Positions 48,379 to 60,510 of a stretch of 64,000 nt of DNA are shown here, piece after piece. The position numbers and the translations under genes are program-made. The notes below the pieces were generated by a model. That model worked only from the letters and a program-made list of their open reading frames with translations, made no database searches and was not told the origin of the DNA. Where the stretch lies: positions 880,501 through 944,500 of the forward strand of contig OZ026847.1 of the NCBI GenBank assembly GCA_964023205.1, written 5' to 3'. The stretch's first letter is position 1, and every line of letters starts with the position of its first letter. The DNA comes from Lutraria lutraria. Taxonomy: Eukaryota > Mollusca > Bivalvia > Venerida > Mactridae.

Positions 48379-49390
48379 AGTCTGTATACAATGCATTAAG
48401 AAGATGGAGGAATATTCCTCCATCTCTAAACTATATAGTATGAAGATGGAAGAATGTTTCCCTATCATAACTCTCCACTGCATGATAGAGGAATGTTCCT
48501 CCATGTCTATACTACACACTAAGAAGATGGAGGAATATTCCTCCATCTCAACACTATACACTAAAAAGATGGAGGAATGTTCCCCTATCACAACTGTCCA
48601 CTGCATGATAGAGGAATGTTCCTCCATGTCTATACTACAAACTAAGAAGATGGAGGAATATTCCTCCATCTCAACACTATACACTAAAAAGATGGAGGAA
48701 TGTTCCCCTATCACAACTGTCCACTGCATGATAGAGGAATGTTCCTCCATGTCTATTCTACACACTTTAAGAAGATGGAGGAATATTCCTCCATCTCAAC
48801 ACTATACACTAAAAAGATGGAGGAATGTTCCCCTATCATAACTCTCCACTGCATGATAGAGGAATGTTCCTCAATGTCCATACTACACACTAAGAAGATG
48901 GAGGAATATTCCTCCATCTCAACACTCTACACTAAAAAGATGGAGGAATGTTCCCCTATCACAACTCTCCACTGCATGATAGAGGAATGTTCCTCCATGT
49001 CTATACTACACACTAAGAAGATGGAGGAATATTCCTCCATCTCTAAACTATATACTATGAAGATGGAGGAATATTCCCCCATCACAACTCTCCACTGCAT
49101 GATAGAGGAATGTTCCTCCATGTCTATACTATATACTATGAAGATGGAGGAATGTTCCTCCATCTCTAAACTATATACTAAGAAGATGGAGGAATATTCC
49201 CCCATCACAACTCTCCACTGCATGATAGAGGAATGTTCCTCCATGTCTGTAAACAATACACTAAGAAGATAGAGAAATGTTCCTTCGTCACAATTTCTAA
49301 CTATACTTGTAAGATGGAGAGTTTTCCTCCATCTCAACACTTATAATACACTAAGACGTTGGAGGAATTTTTCCCCATCCCAACGTTTTG
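48379..49390 (+). repeat. Left palindromic satellite array (41-bp units, 123-bp period)
   Basis: The marker CATGATAGAGG recurs at 48,481, 48,604, 48,727, 48,852, 48,975, 49,098 and 49,221, giving a 123-bp higher-order period (one interval is 125). Each period holds three 41-bp subunits: one with ATGGAGGAATATTCCTCCAT, a perfect palindrome; one with GGAGGAATGTTCCCCTATC; and one with GATAGAGGAATGTTCCTCC. After about 49,260 the units decay. Because 123 is 41 codons, both strands stay open for long stretches (for example 48,700-49,272 plus and 48,927-49,340 minus). These frames are by-products of the repeat. Confidence 0.95.
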
Positions 49391-52179
49391 AGGTTGTCTT
49401 TAAGATAATCGCTTAATTAGATTTCTTTGCAATCATTTCACCTCTGTTGGCCCTCCCATATGCACTGAATCTGTTTTTTTTTATATTTATATCTGAGTTC
49501 AATAGAAATGATAAATGTTTTACACATACATTCAAAACAGAATGTTCAGGTGAATTAATTACAGAAAACTTACCACATTTGTAACTAATAAAAATTGTAG
49601 AATTATAAATACTGCAATTGATGCACAAACCTAGTAATTTTGACAAATGTAGTAATAATTAATCTTTACCTGAGTGTATAGATATGCTCACAATCATAGA
49701 TTTTTGTTATTTGTTGCCTACACATCCCAACATAATAAAAACACAGAACAGTCCTATGACTCAGATTTTGCTAAATTTCCCTGCTTAGTGTTTAGGATGC
49801 GTGAAATCAGATAAGCGATTCCCTCCACATATTCCTCTGACCAGTGGTATCAAGTTACCTGTTGGGCAGCTATTGTATTTTTACAAGACAGACTCACTTT
49901 GTTTTATTAAGGCTATCGTATTCTAAAAGCATACATAAATACACATGATCATAATGCATTACATTATAGAAAAAATAAAACATGCACACACACTCTTATA
50001 ATAAATGTTTAATTCAATCAAGGAACATTATGCATGTTTTAAGTAATCTTAAAAAAAGATATTTTCATGATTATTTGTATTGTTTTGTAAAAGTATAGAC
50101 TTCTTTAACTCTAATTACAAGATGTAAGATATTGATTTTATCGATTATGATCATGTCAAAAAAATGTAACATGCCGCCATATGTCTTCAGTTAATTCATT
50201 GTAGTTAATGTATAGATTGATGCCAACATAAAGAAATTGACAGCAAGACTTATAAGAAATATATTATGTATTTACTTCTTCTCTGGACATAAATAGTAAT
50301 TACACACAATAAAGTTCACTAAACAGACAAAATCTGGAAATCTTAAAACATTTGAACATACAAAGTAGTCATTGCATGGATAATGCATTTCCATGTACCA
50401 TTGTCTTATCTACATATTGAGCTCTTACTTATGTCTCGAATTTCAATGACGGTGGCATAAAAAAGAAAGGTAAAAAGGCATTTTCAAGGAAATAATTTAT
50501 TTTATGAGTAAATATTTCATTGCTCTGAATTTTTGGTGCTTCTTTATTAGGAAGTATAATAATTCAATTGTTTTGCTCCTTATTCTCTTTGTTACAAAGT
50601 TAGAATGTTTAATTAGTTACTATGGTATTTGACTTACATATACATGTTGTCTGTCTAAATCACATCATAATATTATACATCAAAACCAACAACCTATTCT
50701 TAATTAAATGTTTGTAAAGAAATATTTGTCGTCATGACTGTATGTCCAGCTTTTATAGCAATAAAACAGAGGTGTTGATTAATGCATATTAGTAGCATTA
50801 TGTATAGGATATTGTTCATTTTCATGTTGTTGTTGTTGTTGTTTTATGAAAAATAGAGATTAAGACCAGCTCCAGTCTCATATTTTTCACGAAAGCATTT
50901 AAAATGAACAATAACATAGATATTTGTTATATAATGGTCAATTGTCATTATTTTGGCAAATCAAACCTTAATCACAAGCAAAAATATAGGCGATTTGTTA
51001 CATAAAAATTATGTAAATGGAAACATTTGAAATAATGCCAGACACTATATGCTGTGGAAGTAAGCATGCAGAGACTTTGTTTGTCTAATACAGTATAGGG
51101 AGCCTCCTTCTCAGGGCTGAGAAATAGCATACCATTACAATTACATGGTTGTCTCCTGCACCACAAACAATTTCAGATTGTTTGAGATTTATTGCACTGA
51201 CCAGCAATTAATGTTCCACAGATAGCTGATTATTTCACCTAAAGCCATAAGTCTCAATTAGCTGTAATTTTCCACTAGATTTCATGATCCTACATTGTTA
51301 TCATCTTCATGCATGAATTAAAGACACAAGGAACATTTGTGATTTTGTACATTAACAATTTGGGGGCAGTAAAATTATTTTCTAGCAAGACAGCAACCTG
51401 TGATGGATAGTATAGAACATTAAATCACTGCCATGTGTTAGCAGAAACTTGATAATTAACCATTAATTTCACCCCATACTCGTAGAGAATTTCTGCCCTT
51501 CTTGAAAGTTATGCATGTAAATAAGACATCAACCTTGGTGATCATTTTGTTAAACTTAGGCTACTAAAACATTTAAGAAACAACTCAAAAACTTGCAAAA
51601 CTCAAATAAATGACATTATGGACTTTTCTAGGGTAGTGAAAAAGTCCAACCATTACTATTTTCTGTACAAAAGTGATAGAAATTGAATTGGATTTTTTCC
51701 ATTCTGACAGTTTACTCCTATCTTTTTCCGTGTACCTGTGTATAATTATGAAGTTATTTTATAATTATATACTTAAACAACAATACACATAATAAACTAA
51801 TGAACTGTAATCGCCAAAGTTTCGGTGTAATCGCCTTTATCAAAACATAACAATAAAAGAATTAAATAGCGGATTTAATTGATAGATATATATATAGCCG
51901 AAAACTGTCCATTATGTAAAATATTGGAGTGTCAGTGGTGCTTTAAAATTGGGTTCAATTGATACTAACAGCAGTATAATTCTTCATAGATCTATTTTTG
52001 TAATAGAAGGAAAATAATAATGCAATACACAACTATGCGTTTATTCTTTAACATTAATTTTTTTTCATTCCTTTACGATAAAGAGTTTTAAGTTATTTAT
52101 TTCTCTTATACTATGGAATCTTATATTATCTCTTTATATGTCACTAATATGCTACAAAAACATTTTTATGTTTTTAGCC
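49391..52179. other. Interior of TIR element, no gene seen
   Basis: Very AT-rich. Contains a (TTG)n tract at about 50,825-50,842. The small minus-strand frames at 49,413-49,646 and 50,972-51,166 show no motif. Confidence 0.4.
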
Positions 52180-52400
52180 CACGATAGTACAAAGTGTTCT
52201 AGGTGAGCTATTTTGATCGTGTGTTGTCCCTCGTCCGTGCGTGCACGTTTCTGTACTCACCCACGTGATATTATGTGCCCCGGGTTCAAAATGGCCTCTG
52301 CCCCAGGGGTAACTTGGTTACATATAGGACAATTTAAAAAATCTTCTCCTCAGAAACTATGATGCATAGAGCTTAATATTGAGATTGATAACTAAAAGTC
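52180..52400 (+). repeat. Degraded molluscan dispersed repeat
   Basis: Contains AAAGTGTTCTAGGTGAGCTA then TTTTGATCGTGTGTTGTCC and, further on, ATGGCCTCTGCCCCAGGGGT. I recall these blocks together, in this order, from abundant bivalve genomic repeats. It is not coding here. Confidence 0.5.
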
Positions 52401-52629
52401 ACCAAAGAAGGCAATTGGCTTTGAAAAAATAGTTAGGGATTCATTATTCATATAGATAAAGATAAAATAGCATGTGAATTTAACTGCTTAAAAGCCATCA
52501 TAATAGGTACCCCCTTTCAATCACACTGCACGGGTAGCGCGAGGAATACACTTCAGTATTCGAAGCTGTTTGCATCAATTCAAACCGTCAATCTTATGTA
52601 TTCATGTATTGGGAATGGAGTGGCATCAG

Positions 52630-54055
52630 GGCCCGTATTTATAAAGCATCCTTAAATTATTTTTTAAACTCGGTCAAAATTACCTAAGCTTGAAAAAATC
52701 TTATCTTAAGATATGTGATATTTATGATCGCACTTAGGAAATATTTTAGTAAAGAAAATTCTTAATTTAAAAGATGTTTTAAGATGTCCATGCTATGGAA
52801 TGCCGAGGATTTCCTTTAAAAAACGAAATGATTTCTATTACGCTTGTGCCCGCACATCTGTAAGAATATAAGATAAACAAGAGTGTAAATTTTCACAAAG
52901 TACGCCTGTCTAAAGGTTTGAGATACCATGAGTGGCAAATTATGTATCTTTTTTTATTAAAATAAGCAACATTTTATAAATATGACATGTAGCACCATTC
53001 ACATTTTTCATCCAAATCCAGACAGCCTTGAGATCTGAGAAATATAAACACTTCCAGCACACTTCATTTTTAGTCAATTTTCAATGTATCAAGAGGCATA
53101 ACAGACAAGTGCCTGGGGCAATTATGCTGGTTATCAAACTTGACCAATATCTTGTGCCCAGAAATATATTTACACAGTTTGGTAAAGATCGATTGGTAAT
53201 CGGTCAACTTAGAGAGTAGACACTGTATCAAGGGGCATAACTCACCAAGATCTTATGTCCATAAACATTTTCAATAAGTTTGATGAAGATTGATTGATAA
53301 TTAGAGGGTGGACACCGCATTTTTGGTCAATTTTCAATGTATCAAAGGGCATAATTCAGAAAGGCCAGGGACGATTGGGCTGGTTATCAAGTTTGAATGA
53401 GATTTAATGCTCATAAACATTTCAATCAAGTTTGGTGAGGATCCGAATAAAACTGTTTGAATTAGTTCAAATTGTCAACAAGTTTGGTGAAGATCAAATG
53501 AACATTCTAGGTCTAGGGAGATCTCGCGACATGCACCGGGAATTTTACCTAGAAAATGTCTGTTTTTTCTTCTTGGTCAATATTGTGGGTGCTTTGGTGA
53601 CAGAAAAGTTGAGATATGTTGATGAAATTTGGTAAGTGAGTATATGTACATAATTAGATGGAAATATTGAGATAGTGTATATTCTTTGCCTTGAAAGGAT
53701 CTCTATAGGGTGCGCCAGTTATCCATACCCAAATTTAAGTCAAAGTACTTGTTATAAAAGAACCGAAAGTAATAAATAAGATGGAATTACGTATTACAAA
53801 TTTAAATGAGAATTATTGTAAGAATAGGTAAAAAATGAAATTAGAAAACATGGATATAAACATATAACTGCAGTATAATCAGTCAAAACAGGATTGATTT
53901 CTTCAACACATTGATGATAAATAACGATAATATAAGGACTTATTAATGAAGTGCAAAGAAATTTCTTAGAATATTTAAGATACCTTTTTAGCTATCTTAA
54001 AATAAGTCAATATTTAAGTAAAAAATAAAGCTAAGGTCATTTATAAATAAGGCTT
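52630..54055. mobile_element. Candidate nested non-autonomous element with weak inverted ends
   Basis: The left end CAGGGCCCGTATTTATAAAG is of a type seen at the ends of small DNA elements. A diverged inverted counterpart, TTTATAAATAAGGCTTAAG, lies near 54,030-54,055, and AAGATA/TCTTAA-rich sequence flanks both ends. No target duplication is evident. The interior includes the 'GGGGCATAA' repeats. Confidence 0.3.
53060..53480 (+). repeat. Two diverged units of a 'GGGGCATAA' dispersed repeat
   Basis: GGTCAATTTTCAATGTATCA or a close variant, followed by GGCATAA, occurs at about 53,073 and 53,325. ATAAACATTTTCAATAAGTT and CAAGTTTGGTGAAGATC are further blocks of the same kind. I recall these from highly abundant mollusc repeats. 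The open frames at 53,028-53,219 and 53,432-53,635 fall inside and are incidental. Confidence 0.55.
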
Positions 54056-54329
54056 AAGATATTTCTCAAATTTAAGAGCAAAATGAACAGATTTCAGGTA
54101 TTTAAGTCCCCAGAATGGTTTGTAAAATGGCGTGGAACAATGTAGAAGGTGTGAATAGGAAAAAACTGTTTATGTAGGATTTCTGTGTAATACTCAGTTT
54201 GTTTGATTTGATTTGTTATAATAAATGCTTAATTTTCAAGGTATGAGTTGTATCAAAAATGTGTTCATATTAAGTGTTATGTAATTTGATGAATTGATTC
54301 TTCATATATTTTTTCGTAGTAATATGAGG

Positions 54330-54720
54330 AATATAATGCAACGAGCGAACTCCTGCTTTGAAGTCAGATGCTCTACCAACTGAGCTAACTGGGCTATTAA
54401 TACTACAGCCAATTCATAGATAGAAGTACAATATACCGTATTGCTGCAGTCCTCCTACCTTTTTATTCAAATTAATTTATCGCAACAACCACAGGTTCTT
54501 TTGACTGACACAGCTTTTGCTTCACCTTAACTGGCTAGTCTCACATGGACATGCCACCAAATGTAAGAGGAGGTGGAAATTAATGCACTCAATGCAGGGC
54601 TCGAACCCGCGACCTCCTTGCAAGTCATATGCTGTGTAAACTGAACTAATGTGACTGCTGATATTGCAGTTAATTTATAAATACCAGTACTATAATACAT
54701 ACATTACTGCTACATTTTCA
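54330..54720 (-). repeat. Tandem dimer of a tRNA-derived SINE
   Basis: Two tRNA-like heads lie in the same (minus) orientation about 260 bp apart. The head at 54,340-54,395 has a perfect A box TAGCTCAGTTGG (54,376-54,387) and a poor B box. The head at 54,595-54,660 has a good B box GGGTTCGAGCCC (54,597-54,608) and a weak A box. Both are followed on the plus side by related sequence (ACAGCCAATTCATAGATA versus GCAGTTAATTTATAAATA). Neither folds as an intact tRNA, so these are SINE heads. Confidence 0.6.
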
Positions 54721-55514
54721 TTAAAATCTTTAAAAATAAAAACAAGTACTAGTACTAGTTAATATACATCATTATTAAATCCTTGACAAGACACATTGGT
54801 TAATTAATTTTCCATTGCAAGCGATCCGTTCGTAAAAATATTGGACAGTGAGAACAAAAGGATGTTGTCATAGAAATGATTTAATTGAGATTATGTGTTT
54901 CAGGTTCAACTATAAGATACCGTAATTGCGAGTGAGTAGATAACTGACAGATACATTGAATGTCTATGTGTGCTAGGGGTTTCGGAAGCTTTCTGAATTG
55001 TATAGGGCAGTTGTTTTATTTGTTTGCAAAAACTTTACTTTCTGTCGCCGGAGTGTCTTTACTGCATTGCATTTAACATTATTTTGCCCAACGTAATCAA
55101 ACCAGTTTTAGTCGTAAAAATTATCACTTTGTATCAATAATGAATATTGAAAGAGCCAGAAATACATAACTCCGTTACTAAGTACATGTATTAAAAGGTA
55201 ACACCAGCAGTTATTCGTTTTTACCATTTATAGCTTTTTATGTATTGTTCAAGATATGAATGTGCAGTCCCAAGCTGGGTCGAACTCGTATGGAATGAGG
55301 AACAACAGAACACAAGGTGTTGAATTGAAAATGGGCATTTATTTGTAAAATGCCATAAATAAAAACTCTTTAACTAAATGTTAATTTACATAAATTCCAC
55401 AAACAAATACTTACACTGTCAATTATCAATAGTTGTAAGTACATGTACATTGAAAAACTAAAGATGCCATTGTCATTAATGATTTTTACAATGTTATTAT
55501 TGTTACAAATGTAT

Positions 55515-55680
55515 TATGTCTCTCCAATATAGGGGGAGATATATTGATACTGCCCCTGGTTGGTTTGTCAGTCTGTCCAAATTTCGTGTACTCTGACATC
55601 TCTTAGACAGTTGTATAATAACTTTGCACGATTACTCACCATCATCAGACAATGTTTTGCGCCATGTCACCAACAACTAT
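55515..55680 (+). repeat. Degraded molluscan dispersed repeat
   Basis: GTCTCTCCAATATAGGGGGA, GATATATTGATACTGCCCCT and GGTTTGTCAGTCTGTCC in order. It resembles a common mollusc repeat with a GGGGGAGA block and a following GTCTGTC tract. A 70-codon frame at 55,624-55,836 is incidental. Confidence 0.45.
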
Positions 55681-57234
55681 CAGGTCATACAGTCCAGGCG
55701 ACTCCAGCATATAGCTGAAGTGGGGAGAAGGAAACGTGTATTTTCGTTCCGAACACAAACATCTAGCTCTATTTTCATAAATGCAAATATTATATGTAAT
55801 CAACATGAATTAAGAAAATTAAATCAAATTATATAGCTGTCACCTTTCATAGTTAAATCTAATCAATATTTAGGACTACATAATGCAAATGAGATAATAA
55901 CTGATTGGTCAATGAAACTGATCTTTTATTTATGTTTTCATCTTATTGAATACTTGTTTTTTTTCTGACGATCTGAGTTTTATTCTATCTCGACTATTTT
56001 CTATCTTTGTATCAGTTAGGTCCTGGATTGGAAACGAATTACACCTCTATTTTAATTATCGACATGCAAGTTTTGGTTGTTGTTTTTTAATAAAGAAAAC
56101 CAACATTGGGTCTTTTGTGCCAGGTTAATATCAAGTACTGTCACAACCCATTTACTTTGTACAGTGAGTGTCACCAACAACTTAGCCAGTACAATTCCTG
56201 AGAACACTTGAACTAAGAGATAGTTGCATGCAGCAACATCAGCACAAACACAAACACACATACTCACGGTCTCCTATACTTCATCACAGAGAAATTTTCA
56301 TTGAGTATTCTCCAGACCTTTAAAGATCATTTGATGTATTTAGAATATAAATTTGCTAATAAACCTGTGCTGGAAGGTGTCACTGGGGTTACAACTTTCC
56401 ATTAAAAAGTTATTTCTTATTAGATTTAATTTCACCAGAATACATTATACTATCAACTAGGAACTTGCTTCGCAACTAGACACCTAAAAGAGTAAACCTT
56501 TGTAAACTCTTTTGATAGATTAAAAGTAAAAACAATGCAAGCAGATCTTTCTTTTGTGTTGTATTATAAAGCTAAAATCATGTTGTTTCATTGTAATTTG
56601 TTAGTGAAATAATTCAAAATATAAAATTGAAATTTAATGGGACATAATGCTATAAAGCTAAAACTAGGCTTTAAAAACACAAAACTTTCTTGAAAAGGAA
56701 AGTCAAAATAAAAATTGGAGAAACGGTTCCCTCCCATTTTGTTCCGATCAGTTTGATACTAATTGTATACCAAAAATGATGTGATGTTATCGGTAGGCAC
56801 ATAAAAATTGTCTAAAAATGGGCCAGAAATGAAAATGTAAAAAGTGTGTACTATAGGTTACTGTAACAAACAATAACTTTCATGCATGAATGTATTTAGA
56901 AAATATCAAATGCAAAAAAATACAATATCACTACTGAATTACAAAGGGCACAGTAGATGAACATTTGCGAACGTTATTATTATTGGGTTTGGCCGATGTT
57001 GTGCCTGCCCATGTCTTGTGTGAGAGGTAGTAAAAAGTATTTGTTTGTTAGATGCGGAGATGAACATTGACATTAGTTTGGTACTATTTAAATGTTTATA
57101 TTCACATAAGTACATTTTATAATTATGTCATTGAATAAAACAGTGAAATAAAAATAACAAAATACACATTCTCTTTCAAGTTGATTTTCTCTTTCTGCTG
57201 TTGGAGCTTTTGCTTCAACAATGGATAAAAATTC
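55681..57234. other. Interior of TIR element, no gene seen
   Basis: AT-rich. A (CA/GT)-rich stretch lies near 56,245-56,262. Nothing else recognised. Confidence 0.4.
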
Positions 57235-57560
57235 AAAACTTTAAAAGAGAGCAGTAGACATAATTCATGACAAAATTTTTGATGCCCCTTCTGCTCCAAA
57301 TTTCAATGAATTACATTGGATAACATTACATGAAAAAATCGAGATTAAAAAGAAACAGCTAGTCCACTTCCATTGTTCCCCCAGACAAATGAGGTTAATT
57401 TCAAACTGACTAACTCTGTTATCTAAACATATTTATATGTATTTTATATGCATGTCAAAAACCTGGAACTTTTTCGAACAATCTGCCATCTCTGTTGCTT
57501 TTTTTGAGAAATATAAATTCCCCACATTGTGTTTAAATATCTATTGAAGACACTAAAGCA
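57235..57560 (+). pseudogene. LINE fragment of a second clade (CR1/jockey-like 3' end)
   Basis: The plus-strand frame reads KRAVDIIHDKIFDAPSAPNF then NELHWITLHEKIEIKKKQLV (about 57,247-57,365). This is the conserved 'RAARIILDxxxxTPSxxLFxxLxWLPxxxRIxxxK' block that follows the thumb in CR1/jockey-type reverse transcriptases. A second block, TWNFFEQSAISVAFFEKYKF (about 57,460-57,520), fits the later 'LWNSLPxxIRxxxSLxxFKxxL' motif, with the segment between deleted and stops present. It is unrelated to the LINE family at 17, 29 and 39 kb and lies inside the 11.6-kb element. Confidence 0.7.
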
Positions 57561-59214
57561 AAATTAAGTATGCAATTTCATTATAATTTGCTGTTAACAA
57601 TATGTGCTAAAACACTTGACTACATAATTTCAGATCTACAACATATATCAGAAGATGCAAGTATTCACAAAATTAATGTTTTTATTTTCGGATAGAACTT
57701 TTACTCGCACACCGCTATTACTATTAGTATAATTATAAAAGTTAAGCGATTTCGGATTGGTTAATGTTGTTTACATAGATATGGTGTTGCAAGATTAAGA
57801 AATTCCTATTTAAAGTATAAATCCTGATTAATATTAGTTAGGAAATTTTGTGTTAAATCATGGGTGTTATAATTATGTAGAACTCATTATAATTTAACCA
57901 TTACATGTCCGTTACTACTGTCTATGTTTAAGGTGTCTTAAGAGGACTTGACCAGTTCTTTTTATTCTAGCAAAGAAGTAAGGAACTATGGTAAATGTCT
58001 TCATTTTTCACAGGCAACACATCCAAAAAATAATTAAGATCACTTATTGATTTATATGCACAGCAGAGGAATCTGTGTCACAGGTTTTTGATATCTGGTT
58101 TACTTTTTGGAATGTTATTTTTTGTGAAAATTTACTCCACATCACTGCCTGTGTGATTGATTTTCATGTAAAAATGCAGAAGTAACAAATTTATATTGTC
58201 AACAGTCTAATAGTATGAATTATTTGAATTCATAAATTGGCCTGTTAGAACTTTTGATTAATGTATATTGGATCAATACACAAACTCAAGATTCAAAACC
58301 ACAATCAGTAAAATTAGTAAAGAGAGAAATAATTTTCTAAGGCCATGTTACGCTGAGTTGATAACAACACACCATTAATCATTGTAAGGCAATAAAATGT
58401 TCACGATGCTGATAAGCCATCATCTCATCTTGATACTGCATAGTCTATCATAGTGTAGACAGTAGCACTGCCCAGGTCAGTTTGCCATGGTAAATATCCA
58501 TTCTGATTGGATACTGTGGTCAGAATATGACCTCTAAAGTACCCAGGGAGAGGTCTGCCAATAATAAGTGGGGATAAATGTTTCAGTTTACCAGTCTTTG
58601 CTTTTCAAGCACACTTCATGCGTTAGTACTATACAATCTCTTGGCAGGAAATAACTAAATGCATGAATTTCAAAGAAGAAACAACTTAAGAAATACAAGT
58701 GTTATTATGGATGTGTTAAATCAAATGGGACATTAATTAATGACAAAACTTATGTAAGAAATTTTATTTAACACAGTGGTTTGGAGAGCAATAAAGACAA
58801 TTTGACTTAGCTTCAAAATAAAAGTATAAATTTCAGCCACTGTCAGTCAAAGGTGCTTTCACATCAGTGTCTGAATCTATTTTGAAAATTTTGAAGGCAA
58901 ATACTGAAGTGCATTGTTGCTTGGGAGTGTCATGTTTTGATTAACAATACATGTCAGGGAATGATTTTGCTAGATCAATTTACACATACTAGTTTAATAT
59001 AGAATGAGGGGAAATAAATCTAGTTGGAAAGTGACATATTTACCTATTATATTTATAGTTTGAAGATATACTATTTGAATTACCTGTTTGATAAAGTATG
59101 TCAATTTAAGTTTGTATATTAACTGGAAAAAATACCCAAAACCTGACCATCACTATTACCATTTATAAACAATCTATAGTCTACAAACATTTAATCTTGG
59201 TAATTTGCCCTTGA
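57561..59214. other. Interior of TIR element, no gene seen
   Basis: AT-rich, no frame or repeat recognised. Confidence 0.4.
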
Positions 59215-59766
59215 AAGTTGTGATGGAGGAACATTCCTCCATCTTGTTAGTGTATTGTATACAGACATGGAGGAACATTCCTCTATCATGCAGTGGAGAG
59301 TTATGATAGGGGAACATTCCTCCATCTTCATACTATATAGTTTACAGATGGAGGAATATTCCTCCATCTTCTTAGTGTGTAGTATAGACATGGAGGAACA
59401 TTCCTCTATCATGCAGTGGAGAGTTGTGATAGGGGAACATTCCTCCATCTTCATACTATATAGATTAGAGATGGAGGAATATTCCTCCATCTCTATAGTG
59501 TATTGTATACAGACATGGAGGAACATTCCTCTATCATGCAGTGAAGAGTTGTGATGGGGGAACATTCCTCCATCTTCTTAGTATATATATATATAGTGTT
59601 GAGATGGAGGAATATTCCTCCATCTTCTTAGTGTATAGTACAGGAATGGAGGAATATTTCTATATCTTAGTATATAATATTGCCATAGAAGAAAATTCTG
59701 CTATCATATATTGCAAAATTGAGTTGGGGGAACATTCCTCCATCTTCTAAGCATACAGTGTAGGCA
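59215..59766 (-). repeat. Right palindromic satellite array (inverted orientation)
   Basis: Same 41-bp units and 123-bp period as the left array but in reverse-complement order. The marker ACATGGAGGAACATTCC recurs at 59,265, 59,388 and 59,513. It is shorter (about 4.5 periods) than the left array and more decayed near 59,640-59,730. The spurious frames at 59,191-59,565 (minus) and 59,255-59,554 (plus) encode the same kind of MEEYSSI-rich repeat. Confidence 0.95.
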
Positions 59767-59864
59767 TGGAGGAACATTCCTCTATCATAGAGGAATGTTC
59801 CCCCAACTTGTGTTCCCCCAGAAAAAGGACATCTGGAATTTCCTTTATTATTCTGGAACGGCTT
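59767..59864 (-). repeat. Right terminal inverted repeat (98 bp)
   Basis: Reverse complement of 48,281-48,378 with three mismatches. It ends ...GGAACGGCTT, followed by the ACTT target duplication at 59,865-59,868. Confidence 0.9.
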
Positions 59865-60510
59865 ACTTGTAAATTTTGCATAACGTTGTGTTCTACATGA
59901 ATTATTACAAGTTTCTTCAAACTGACAGAGTTAATGAGGGGTGTTTTGTAGAAGATCACATTGCGAGAAACGAATTTGCAATCAATACGAATCATGACAA
60001 ACTCATTCCCGAAACTAAACGATATAAAGATCCGTATCTAAGATGTTCAATAGAAACCAGTCATTTGCACAGAAAACTCCAGATTGCAAACTGGATGCAG
60101 AATGATACAAATAAAATATTTTTGTATAAAAAGTTGGTCGTTTTGTTTCTATTTCGTCATATTGTTTAACTGTATGCCATCACGTTGACCCCATCATTCA
60201 AGGACCGGTTTCAGGATTTAATAAAAGACAAGGAAACCTCTGAAGGGAAAGAACGAAGCCAATTATCACAGACGTAAAATGAACCTCACCAAACCTTCAA
60301 TTAGCAAAAAAGTTACAACTCGAATGTATCATCCTAGTTTGATTGTAAATGAACAAATTGTTAGGATATTTTGGTGTAAACGACACAAAACTGGCATGCC
60401 ATGAAATTGCATTGCACCGTAAGCTACAAAACCATATACTGGTAAAGAATCAATTGCGAAATATGTAATTAAACGTGTAGGCTTAACTTTGGGAGACTTT
60501 GTAAGGAAAC

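Larger units (their letters stand above)
48281..59864. mobile_element. 11.6-kb TIR element with mirror-image palindromic satellite arrays
   Basis: Both ends carry the same 98-bp inverted repeat starting AAGCCGTTCCAGAATAATAA, with three mismatches. It is flanked by ACTT on both sides (48,277-48,280 and 59,865-59,868), and the paralogous copy 1 has a single ACTT at the matching place (4643-4646). That is the signature of one insertion with a 4-bp target duplication. TTAA with one mutation is a possible alternative reading of the junctions. Just inside each end lies an array of self-complementary units in opposite orientation. The interior (about 9.8 kb) holds older repeats: a nested candidate element, a SINE dimer, a LINE fragment and molluscan dispersed repeats. 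I find no transposase or integrase motif, so the superfamily is unknown and the copy is probably non-autonomous, unless its gene is split by introns that I cannot see. Confidence 0.75.

Noticed and set aside
54330..54660. Two possible tRNA genes on the minus strand
   Set aside because: Each has only one good Pol III box and neither acceptor stem pairs, and both sit in a repeated SINE-like context.
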